Assembly: GCF_036898095.1 (NCBI RefSeq) | Contig: NC_090765.1 | Span: 35,439,829 to 35,503,828, forward strand | Origin: Palaemon carinicauda | Taxonomy: Eukaryota > Arthropoda > Malacostraca > Decapoda > Palaemonidae | Direction of reading: 5' to 3' | Length of the DNA: 64,000 nucleotides | In this document: piece after piece, positions 23,580 through 31,290 of the stretch | How positions within the stretch are numbered: position 1 is the first letter of the stretch | Layout: each line of letters opens with the position of its first letter | Notes under the pieces: model-generated | Told to the model about the DNA's origin: nothing | Databases searched by the model: none | Seen by the model: only the letters and a program-made list of their open reading frames with translations | Program-made: the position numbers and the translations under genes

Positions 23580-26261
23580 ATGTCCGACCACTCTCAAGCT
23601 CCTAAAATTAGGCGATGTAGTGTTAGGACTTGTAATAGGCGTCTTCCGAAGGCCTCGGTTGATCCTCACACCGTTTGTTCCGACTGTAGGGGAAAATCCT
23701 GTCAGTTGGAAGATCGATGTGGGGAATGTGCTGGGCTTTCGGAATTCGATTTTAATGAATTCCTCAAGTATACGACTAGGTTAGAGAGGGAGAGAGTTAG
23801 GAGGAGTTCTTCTCACTCTTTGGTTTATTCCTCCCCCCATGATCCTCAACCTTTTCCTTCCCCTGTAGTGGTGACCCCCGAACCTATTACGAGTGCTCAG
23901 CCTGATATGTCGGATATGTTACGTGCCATTCAGGCTCTAGGTGATAAGGTGGAGTCTTTAGTGAGTGACCACAATCTTCTCTTGGCAGATGTCAAGGAAC
24001 TTAAAGTGAAAAGTGCAGTGGGAAGTGTTAGTGCCAGTGCTGTGCCTAGTGTCAGTGTCAGTGTTGCGCATGAGGATACTTCTGTGCGTGCCAGTCGTCC
24101 TCCCAGTCCGGGACCTCTTGCAAGCTCCCAAGCCCAGGGGAGAAGCAACGTCGAAGGGCAAAAGGGTTCGGCAGGCCTTGATCGGCGCACAGTTGTATCC
24201 TCAGTGGTTGCGGGCGTATCTGATAGAGATCGTCACTTCCACTCCCAGACGATTGAGCCCTTAAATTCCTCGTCTGCGGAAGAAGTTTCCAGGAGGAAAC
24301 GCTGGACCCAGGTCTCACGACCTCTTAAACGTAAGGTCCCGGCTGAGCGAGTCCAACGGCCCAGGTGTAGCCACTGGGCCAGTTCGGACTCGCCGCAGTC
24401 ATCTGATGACTGCACACCTCCTAAGAGAGGTAAAGCGATGCCTCAACAGGCCTCTGCTCCAACTTCTGTTGATCCCAAGTTGTCTATGCTGCAGACAATG
24501 CAGTCTCAGCTTGCAGTTTTGATGCAGGAGTTTCAGGCAGAGAAGGTTAGCACACCTCCTCCTGCGAGCGCTCCTCCACCTCTGCGCAGTCCACCCTGCC
24601 AGACGTATGATGTTGAGGCTCCTCCTGCCTCCATGCGTGAGCTGCCGCATTGGGAGTTGCCAGGTACCAGCGCTATGCAGCAACCTCCTCTTTCCTTGAG
24701 GCAGGAGCCTCTTGCTATGCGGCAACCTCCTCAACCCTTGAGGCAGGAGCCTCATGCTATGCGGCAACCTCCTCTACCCAGGAGGCAGGAGCCTCATGCG
24801 TTGCGGCAACCTCCTCCACCCATGAGGCAGCAGCCTCATGCTATGCGGCAACCGCCTCAACCCTTGAGGCAAGAGCCTCTCTCTGCGCAGCAACCTCCTC
24901 AACCCTTGAGGCAGGCGCAACCCTTGAGGCAGGAACCTCATGCTATGAGGCAGCCTCCTCAACGCATGCAGCAGCCGCATTCTTCGCAGCATGAGCCTCT
25001 TCCCATTCAACACGAACCGCATACCATGCAGCATGAGCCTCATGCCTTACAGCATTCGCTTCTGACCACGCTTGCTCCTCAGACCTCCGCAGAACCTCCT
25101 TCACCCCAGCCTCATGACTTTGTCATTGCCAGCCCTCATCCTCTTCAGCAGAGGCGTGATGATGGATCCGCAAGTGCGCATGCACCCGTTCTACAGGATT
25201 CAGCCATTCAGCATGCCGCTATACCGTTACCTCTCGCTTCTCAACTCTCAGGAGATGAGGTTTCTGAGGATGAAGCTGCTCACCTGGATGATCCTTCTTC
25301 TGATGTGGAGGAACACAAGTCGTCGCCACCTTCATTAGACTTTCGTAAGGTCCTGACTCTGTTCAGAGAGTTATACCCTGAACACTTCGTTTCTGCAACC
25401 CCTCGTTCTCCCCCATCCGAGTTTTCTCTAGGCATGCAGCCTATTAAGTCTGCCTACACCAAGCTTGTCCTCGCCAGATCATCAAAGAGAGCTTTGAGGG
25501 TTTTAGGGGATTGGTTGCAGTCCAAGCAGCAACTGGGAAGGACATCTTTTGTGTTTCCTCCTCCTAAGCTGGCTTCTAAGTTGGGCGTCTGGTATGCCAC
25601 GGGAGAGGAACCAGGCTTGGGGGTCCCTGCCTCTGCCCAGGCCGACTTCTCAAGTTTGGTTGACTCTCCCCGTAGGTCGGCTATGAGACGCTCGAAGGTC
25701 TGCTGGACTTTTTCTGATCTGGACCACTTGTTGAAGGGAGTCTTTCGCGCCTTCGAAATTTTTAATTTCCTCGATTGGTGCCTGGGGGCCTTGAGCAAGA
25801 AGACTGCCCCTTCTGACAAAGACTCGGCCATGCTGATCATGTCCTGTATGGACAGAGCAATTCGCGATGGTTCTGGCGAACTTGCTTCCATTTTTGTCTC
25901 AGGAGTCCTCAAGAAAAGGGAACATTTATGCTCCTACTTATCTACTGGTATCACCCCTTGCCAGAGGTCACAGTTGATGTTTGCTCCTCTCTCCCAGTTC
26001 CTGTTTCCGGAGGAGCTAATCAAGGAGATGGCTGCGGCTCTTATCCAGAAAGATACGCATGACCTCATGGCCTCTTCAGCACGTAAGGCTAAAATCGTAC
26101 CTTCAGTGCCGAGATCTTACCGCACCCCTGTGGCTGATACACCTGCTACCAGATTCATTCCGCCCTTTCGTGGCAGAGCCCCCAGCCGAGGAAGTTCCCG
26201 TGGAGACAGTCACAGGGGCAAGTCCAAGAAAGGTGCCAAGTCCACGAAAAGCAAGCTTTGA
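23580..26261 (+). CDS. DIRS gag-like protein (ORF1), copy 1
   Basis: 893 residues, presumed structural/RNA-binding protein of the element. The N terminus holds a Cys cluster (C13, C18, C33, C36, C41, C47, C50, with DPHTVC) that looks like a small zinc-binding fold. Residues ~111-145 form a probable coiled coil. Residues ~370-495 are degenerate Pro/Gln/Arg repeats (units such as LRQEPHAMRQPP). Residues ~587-840 are helical and well conserved among copies (DFRKVL..LFREL to DTHDLMASSARKA). The tail (~855-893) is Arg/Gly/Lys-rich. The ATG follows TTCAAG and aligns with the starts in the other copies. The UGA stop is followed by CUU, and the same frame stays open to the recombinase. No homology outside DIRS elements is recognised. 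Confidence 0.85.
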   Translation: MSDHSQAPKIRRCSVRTCNRRLPKASVDPHTVCSDCRGKSCQLEDRCGECAGLSEFDFNEFLKYTTRLERERVRRSSSHSLVYSSPHDPQPFPSPVVVTPEPITSAQPDMSDMLRAIQALGDKVESLVSDHNLLLADVKELKVKSAVGSVSASAVPSVSVSVAHEDTSVRASRPPSPGPLASSQAQGRSNVEGQKGSAGLDRRTVVSSVVAGVSDRDRHFHSQTIEPLNSSSAEEVSRRKRWTQVSRPLKRKVPAERVQRPRCSHWASSDSPQSSDDCTPPKRGKAMPQQASAPTSVDPKLSMLQTMQSQLAVLMQEFQAEKVSTPPPASAPPPLRSPPCQTYDVEAPPASMRELPHWELPGTSAMQQPPLSLRQEPLAMRQPPQPLRQEPHAMRQPPLPRRQEPHALRQPPPPMRQQPHAMRQPPQPLRQEPLSAQQPPQPLRQAQPLRQEPHAMRQPPQRMQQPHSSQHEPLPIQHEPHTMQHEPHALQHSLLTTLAPQTSAEPPSPQPHDFVIASPHPLQQRRDDGSASAHAPVLQDSAIQHAAIPLPLASQLSGDEVSEDEAAHLDDPSSDVEEHKSSPPSLDFRKVLTLFRELYPEHFVSATPRSPPSEFSLGMQPIKSAYTKLVLARSSKRALRVLGDWLQSKQQLGRTSFVFPPPKLASKLGVWYATGEEPGLGVPASAQADFSSLVDSPRRSAMRRSKVCWTFSDLDHLLKGVFRAFEIFNFLDWCLGALSKKTAPSDKDSAMLIMSCMDRAIRDGSGELASIFVSGVLKKREHLCSYLSTGITPCQRSQLMFAPLSQFLFPEELIKEMAAALIQKDTHDLMASSARKAKIVPSVPRSYRTPVADTPATRFIPPFRGRAPSRGSSRGDSHRGKSKKGAKSTKSKL
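24670..25060 (+). repeat. Degenerate ~36-bp coding repeats in gag
   Basis: About ten imperfect units encoding Leu-Arg-Gln-Glu-Pro / Met-Arg-Gln-Pro-Pro alternations. Present in subfamily I only. Confidence 0.8.
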
Positions 26262-28212
26262 CTTCCCTCCTCTCCAGACAGCTGTAGGAGCCAGACTCAA
26301 GACCTTCTGGCAAGCCTGGGAAAGAAGAGGTGCAGACGCTCAGTCTGTCAAGTGGCTAAGGGAGGGTTACAGAATTCCGTTATGCCGCAATCCCCCTCTG
26401 ACCACATCTCCCATCAACCTCTCTCCCAACTACAAGGAGAAGGACAAGAGGCTAGCGTTACATCAAGAGGTGTCGCTCCTGTTACAGAAGGAGGCAGTGG
26501 TGATAGTCCGGGACCATCAATCCCCGGGCTTTTACAACCGTCTCTTCCTGGTGGCCAAGAAGACAGGAGGTTGGAGACCGGTGCTGGACGTCAGTGCGCT
26601 CAATGCTTATGTCACCAAGCAGACGTTCACAATGGAGACGACGAAGTCGGTCCTAGCAGCGGTCAGGCAGGAGGACTGGATGGTCTCGTTGGATCTGAAA
26701 GACGCCTACTTTCACGTTCCCATCCATCCAGACTCCCAACCTTTTCTGAGATTCGTCTTTGGAGAGGTTGTGTACCAATTCCAAGCCCTGTGCTTTGGCC
26801 TAAGCACGGCACCTCTTGTGTTTACGCGACTGATGAGGAATATTGCGAAATTCCTTCACTTGGCAGACATCAGAGCCTCCCTTTATTTAGACGACTGGCT
26901 TTTAAGAGCCCCCACAAGTCGTCGCTGTCTGGAGAGTCTCAGATGGACTTTGGATTTGACCAAGGAACTGGGTCTCTTGGTCAATTTAGAGAAGTCCCAG
27001 CTCGTTCCTTCCCAAACCATCGTTTACCTGGGAATGGAGATTCAGAGTCGAGCTTTTCGGGCTTTTCAGTCGGCCCCAAGAATCAACCAAGCCCTAGAGT
27101 GCATCCTGAGCATGCTGAAGAAGAACCGATGCTCGGTGAGGCAGTGGATGAGTCTAACAGGGACTCTTTCATCGTTAGCCCTGTTCATCGAGTTAGGGAG
27201 ACTCCACCTCCGCCCCCTTCAGTACCATCTTGCAGCTCACTGGAACAAGGATATGACGCTCGAGGCGGTCTCTATTCCTGTTTCCAAAGAGATGAGGGCT
27301 ACTCTAACGTGGTGGAAGAACAACATTCTTCTCAAGGAGGGTCTCTCATTAGCTGTTCAGACCCCCGACCTTCATCTCTACTCGGACGCATCAGACTCGG
27401 GCTGGGGCGCGACATTCGACGGACAGGAATGCTCGGGGACATGGAACCAGGAACAGGAAACGCTTCACATCAATTGCAAGGAGTTGTTGGCAGTTCATCT
27501 GGCCTTAAGGAACTTCAAGTCCCTCCTGCTAAACAAGGTGGTGGAGGTGAACTCCGACGACACCACAGCCTTGGCGTACATCTCCAAGCAGGGAGGGACT
27601 CATTCGAGGAAGCTGTTCGAGATCGCAAGGGACCTCCTCATTTGGTCAAAAAGTCGAAAGCTCACGCTGGTAACGAGGTTCATTCAGGGCGATATGAATG
27701 TCTCGGCAGATCGCCTCAGCAGGAAGGGTCAAGTCATCCCCACAGAATGGACCCTTCACAAGAACGTGTGCAGCAGACTTTGGGCCCTGTGGGGTCAGCC
27801 AACTATAGATCTGTTCGCTACCTCGATGACCAAGAGGCTCCCATTGTACTGTTCCCCGATTCCAGACCCGGCAGCAGTTCACGTGGATGCTTTTCTGCTG
27901 GATTGGTCCCACCTCGACCTGTATGCATTCCCGCCGTTCAAGATCATCAACAGGGTTCTTCAGAAGTTCGTCTCTCACGAAGGGACACGGCTGACGCTGG
28001 TTGCTCCCCTTTGGCCTGCAAGAGAATGGTTCACAGAGGTACTGCAATGGCTGGTCGACGTTCCCAGGACTCTCCCTCTAAGAGTGGACCTTCTACGTCA
28101 ACCTCACGTAAAGAAGGTACACCCAAGCCTCCACGCTCTTCGTCTGACTGCCTTCAGACTATCGAAAGACTCTCTAGAGCTAGAGGCTTTTCGAAGGAGG
28201 CAGCCAGAGTGA
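26059..28212 (+). CDS. DIRS reverse transcriptase-RNase H-methyltransferase-like polyprotein (ORF2), copy 1
   Basis: Open frame of 717 codons, overlapping gag by up to 203 bp in the +1 frame. The true start is uncertain (frameshift or internal initiation), with conserved sequence from FRPFVAEPP onward. RT: GGWRPVLDVSALN, motif A SLDLKDAYFHVPIHPD (~residue 211), QFQALCFGLSTAP, and motif C YLDDW (~275). RNase H: YSDASDSGWGATFDG (~441), CKELLAVHLAL (~474) and VNSDDTTALAYIS (~499; the other copies have SDNTT). Residues ~581-660 (PTIDLFATSMTKR, DAFLLDW, YAFPPFKII, VAPLWPAREW) match the methyltransferase-like domain position of DIRS elements. The frame stops at RRRQPE because CGA became TGA at 28210; homologs run 32-33 residues further. 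Confidence 0.85.
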   Translation: MTSWPLQHVRLKSYLQCRDLTAPLWLIHLLPDSFRPFVAEPPAEEVPVETVTGASPRKVPSPRKASFDFPPLQTAVGARLKTFWQAWERRGADAQSVKWLREGYRIPLCRNPPLTTSPINLSPNYKEKDKRLALHQEVSLLLQKEAVVIVRDHQSPGFYNRLFLVAKKTGGWRPVLDVSALNAYVTKQTFTMETTKSVLAAVRQEDWMVSLDLKDAYFHVPIHPDSQPFLRFVFGEVVYQFQALCFGLSTAPLVFTRLMRNIAKFLHLADIRASLYLDDWLLRAPTSRRCLESLRWTLDLTKELGLLVNLEKSQLVPSQTIVYLGMEIQSRAFRAFQSAPRINQALECILSMLKKNRCSVRQWMSLTGTLSSLALFIELGRLHLRPLQYHLAAHWNKDMTLEAVSIPVSKEMRATLTWWKNNILLKEGLSLAVQTPDLHLYSDASDSGWGATFDGQECSGTWNQEQETLHINCKELLAVHLALRNFKSLLLNKVVEVNSDDTTALAYISKQGGTHSRKLFEIARDLLIWSKSRKLTLVTRFIQGDMNVSADRLSRKGQVIPTEWTLHKNVCSRLWALWGQPTIDLFATSMTKRLPLYCSPIPDPAAVHVDAFLLDWSHLDLYAFPPFKIINRVLQKFVSHEGTRLTLVAPLWPAREWFTEVLQWLVDVPRTLPLRVDLLRQPHVKKVHPSLHALRLTAFRLSKDSLELEAFRRRQPE

Positions 28213-29219
28213 TTGCCAGAGCTAGGAGGATATCCACTCGCAGAGTCTATCAATCTAAGTGGGAAGTCTTCCGTAGCTGGTGCAGAACCAATGCAGTTTC
28301 CTCTACCAGTACCACTGTAACCCAAGTTGCTGACTTCCTGTTACATCTTAGGAATGTTAGATCTCTATCAGCTCCTACGATCAAGGGGTACAGAAGTATG
28401 TTGGCAGCGGTTTTCCGCCACAGAGGCTTGGATCTTTCCTCCAACAAAGATCTGCAGGACATCCTTAGGTCTTTTGAGACCTCTAAAGAACGTCGGTTGT
28501 CCACTCCAGGCTGGAATCTAGACGTAGTCCTAAGGTTCCTTATGTCATCTAGATTTGAACCTCTCCAGTCAGCCTCTTTCAAAGACCTCACTCTCAAAAC
28601 TCTTTTCCTCGTCTGCCTTGCAACAGCCAAAAGAGTAAGTGAGGTTCACGCCTTCAGCAGGAACATAGGTTTCACATCTGAAACGGCTACATGTTCCTTA
28701 CAGCTCGGTTTTTTGGCTAAAAACGAGCTTCCTTCACGTCCTTGGCCTAAATCGTTCGAAATTCCTAGCCTTTCCAACTTGGTGGGTAACGAACGGGAGA
28801 GAGTACTTTGCCCTGTCAGAGCTCTTAAGTACTATCTTAAAAGGTCAAAACCCTTGCGAGGACAATCAGAGGCCTTATGGTGTGCTATTAAGAAACCTTC
28901 GCTGCCTATGTCTAAGAACGCAGTTTCTTATTACATAAGGCTTCTGATTAGAGAAGCTCATTCTCACATGAAGGATGAAGACCTTGCTTTGCTGAAGGTA
29001 AGGACACATGAAGTGAGAGCTGTGGCTACTTCAGTGGCCTTCAAACAGAACCGTTCTCTGCAGAGTATTATGGATGCAACCTATTGGAGGAGCAAGTCAG
29101 TGTTTGCATCATTCTATCTCAAAGATGTCCAGTCTCTTTACGAGAACTGCTACACCCTGGGACCATTCGTAGCAGCGAGTGCAGTAGTAGGTGAGGGCTC
29201 AGCCACTACATTCCCATAA
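28026..29219 (+). CDS. DIRS tyrosine recombinase (ORF3), copy 1
   Basis: 397 residues if begun at the ATG with strong Kozak context (28026, MVHRGT); a second conserved ATG is at 28047. An SAM-like core-binding region spans ~40-150 (SKWEVFRSWC, APTIKGYRSML). The catalytic domain has Arg203 (AKRVSE), His328-x-x-Arg331 (THEVR), Trp354 (TYW) and nucleophile Tyr364 (SFYLKD), the full set of a tyrosine recombinase. It would join the circular DNA intermediate to chromosomal T-runs. It overlaps the end of ORF2 and is in the same frame as gag; the frame is open all the way back to the gag stop at 26261. It is identical in length to copies 2, 3 and 6. Confidence 0.9.
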   Translation: MVHRGTAMAGRRSQDSPSKSGPSTSTSRKEGTPKPPRSSSDCLQTIERLSRARGFSKEAARVIARARRISTRRVYQSKWEVFRSWCRTNAVSSTSTTVTQVADFLLHLRNVRSLSAPTIKGYRSMLAAVFRHRGLDLSSNKDLQDILRSFETSKERRLSTPGWNLDVVLRFLMSSRFEPLQSASFKDLTLKTLFLVCLATAKRVSEVHAFSRNIGFTSETATCSLQLGFLAKNELPSRPWPKSFEIPSLSNLVGNERERVLCPVRALKYYLKRSKPLRGQSEALWCAIKKPSLPMSKNAVSYYIRLLIREAHSHMKDEDLALLKVRTHEVRAVATSVAFKQNRSLQSIMDATYWRSKSVFASFYLKDVQSLYENCYTLGPFVAASAVVGEGSATTFP

Positions 29220-29614
29220 TCCCATAACCTTTTTAACCTTTCTCTTGAATGCTTTTATTGTTGTTTTGGGTTGTACGGTGGGCTAAGAAGCCTTCCGCAT
29301 CCTAGTTGATTTGGCGGGTGGTCAATTCTTTCTTGAGAAGCGCCTAGGTTAGAGGTTGTGATGAGGTCCTTTAGTATGGGTTGCAGCCCTTTATACTTCA
29401 GCACCTAAGAGTTGTTCAGCCTCCTAAGAGGACCGCTGCGCTCAGTAAGGAAGACGTACTTATTAAAGGCAGAGTAATGGTTCAAGTCGACTTCCTTACC
29501 AGGTACTTATAATTTCATTTGTTATTTTGAATAACTGATAAAAATGAAATACGGGATACTTAGCTTCTTGATTAACATGTACACTGGTTTTCACCCACCC
29601 CCCTGGGTGTGAAT
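29220..29614 (+). promoter_or_regulatory. Conserved 3' untranslated region with stem-loop, copy 1
   Basis: Strongly similar in all copies. It includes a near-palindrome GGGTTGCAGCCC, the long stem-loop 29446-29498 (TAAGGAAG..ACTT pairing with AAGT..CTTCCTTA) and a C-rich hairpin ACCCACCCCCCTGGGT just before the ICR. Role unknown; possibly priming, packaging or 3'-end formation. Confidence 0.55.
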
Positions 29615-29705
29615 CAGCTACATGATTATCGGGTAAGATTAATATTGAAAAATGTTATTTTCATTAGTAAAATAAATTTTTGAATATACTTACCCGATAA
29701 TCATG
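29615..29705 (+). repeat. Internal complementary region, copy 1
   Basis: Bases 29615-29649 are the reverse complement of the left end (23196-23230). Bases 29650-29705 are the reverse complement of the right end with its extension (about 29900-29951). Joined, they mirror the circle junction AATAACATTTTTCAATATT, as in DIRS1. Confidence 0.9.
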
Positions 29706-29749
29706 ATTTAATTGACCCACCCTTCCTCCCCATAGAGAACCAGTGGACC

Positions 29750-29951
29750 GAGGAAAAAATTGAGGTGGTGTTGACAAGAAGTACTGTACTGGAGTACCTG
29801 ACCACAGATGGCGCTGGTGAGTACACCCCCCTCTTGTATAGCGATCGCTGGCGTATCCCGTCCGTAGATTTCTGTCGGGCAACGGAGTTGACAGCTACAT
29901 GATTATCGGGTAAGTATATTCAAAAATTTATTTTACTAATGAAAATAACAT
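29750..29951 (-). repeat. Right ITR and 3' extension, copy 1
   Basis: Inverse of the left ITR up to GGTAAG (29914), then 37 bp of extension (ATTCAAAAATTTATTTTAC.. to AATAACAT) found in the ICR but not in the left ITR. Confidence 0.9.
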
Positions 29952-30424
29952 ATTATTATGAAAATTTAATAATTTGATACCCCCAGACTGATTAGGGTTG
30001 GCTTAAATCAGTACATTAGTAAACCTATTTTTAAAATATACAGTACAGTACTGTACATAAATCATTTTGTTTCTATGCATATACAAACCTTTCATCCTTT
30101 GAAATAGGGAATGTCTTTAGTGGAGATGGAATGGCAGTTGAATTCCTTAATGAGGTAGATAATGACAGGGGGTGTTTGCAAATGACTGGCCTTGCTCTCC
30201 CACCTTTCAGAGATTCTTTACTTTTGTCTTTAGCCGGAACAAGTACGAACATACTGTTGTGACTAGTTCAAAGGCATTGAGCTTCTTTTACTTTACAGAA
30301 GTGAATACTGACTGTTGGTAATGGATGTAAAGTAAGAGATTTGTACTTGCTGGGAAAAGAGTGGCCTTAGCAACCAGTTTATAACATAATCAGCTGTAGA
30401 TTACGCTATCTCACCACTTCTTGT

Positions 30425-31290
30425 AGGGTTTATGATTGTTTGCAATCATCCCCATGTACCATGTGCAGATTGTGGCCTCCTGTGCAATTCTATGTTTTGA
30501 AGGGGAGGAAGAGAACTAAGCCTTCTCTGGGTTCTGTCTTGGCAAAGCCCAAGACAACACTGAGGAAGACTTTCACCTTTTTCCTTCCTTCATCGAGTTC
30601 ATTTGCTACTGTGAATTCGGTGTATACGTGTCTGGATCACTCCCCTTGGAGTATGCAGGAGCAAGAAGGTATTGGATCTTCGTTGATGGGATTTTCAGGC
30701 CTTGGTGGTGTGTGGAGTTTCCCCACTGATCGCTGTATCCCAATGGCGGCTGGAAGCTCACCTCCTGTGGCCGTGCAGACAACCTCCAATGAGTTTGACC
30801 TAAGGAAGGCTTGGCTTTCTTTACCCTTGATTAGGTCTGGATGGTAGGCCCTATATGTCTATTTTGAGGGAGATGGTAGCTAAGGGTACCTTACTATCTG
30901 TGTCCCCAGTGCTAGTATCTTCCGTGACCCCCTGGCTGGTGTCTTTCCTGTCCTTCATGTGACAGTTGCCAGGAGACAACGACATCAGGACAGCCACATT
31001 GCGTATGTGCTACCATCGGCAAGTCTCTTCACCATCATTAGGCCTTTACACGTGTCTACATGCAACTCTGTTCCATGCTCTTATGATCGCGCATTAGAAA
31101 CTGACGCACCTAGTGCTTCTTTAGCCTCTGAGGGTACAGGTGCTAGGAGCATCATAGCCTCAGCCAGACCTTCAAGTTGTCGTTCCTTCCTCTACAGAGT
31201 TTCACCCAGATTCCACTCTCTGTCTGGTATGAGAATACACTTGAAGGGTTTTACTGAGCTGTTGATCCTTCAGATATGACACTAGTTACT
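30425..31290 (+). pseudogene. Gag-like remnant
   Basis: Near 30434 a Cys/His-rich stretch reads VCNHPHVPCADCG in one frame. The open frame 30440-30847 continues with Ser/Pro-rich sequence (FLPSSSSFATVNS, FPTDRCIPMAAGSSPP) and further Ser/Pro/Thr-rich pieces run to about 31260 in other frames. The layout (Cys cluster, then low-complexity Ser-rich region) resembles retroelement gag proteins I associate with decapods, but I cannot assign it to a family. Stops and frame changes make it non-functional. Confidence 0.35.

Larger units (their letters stand above)
23196..29951 (+). mobile_element. DIRS1-like retrotransposon, copy 1 (subfamily I)
   Basis: A complete 6.76-kb element: left inverted terminal repeat (ITR), gag, RT-RNase H-methyltransferase-like ORF, tyrosine recombinase, ~390-bp 3' region, internal complementary region (ICR), right ITR and a 37-bp 3' extension ending AATAACAT. 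This is the DIRS1 plan: replication through a circular intermediate that the recombinase integrates, without integrase, LTRs or target duplication. Gag and recombinase are intact; the RT ORF ends 32 codons earlier than in the other copies. It is the most complete copy in the window. Confidence 0.92.

Noticed and set aside
30440..30847. Host gene exon
   Set aside because: The frame is Ser/Pro-rich, lacks splice-consistent ends I can support, and sits between inverted repeats with other broken frames; a retroelement remnant is more likely.
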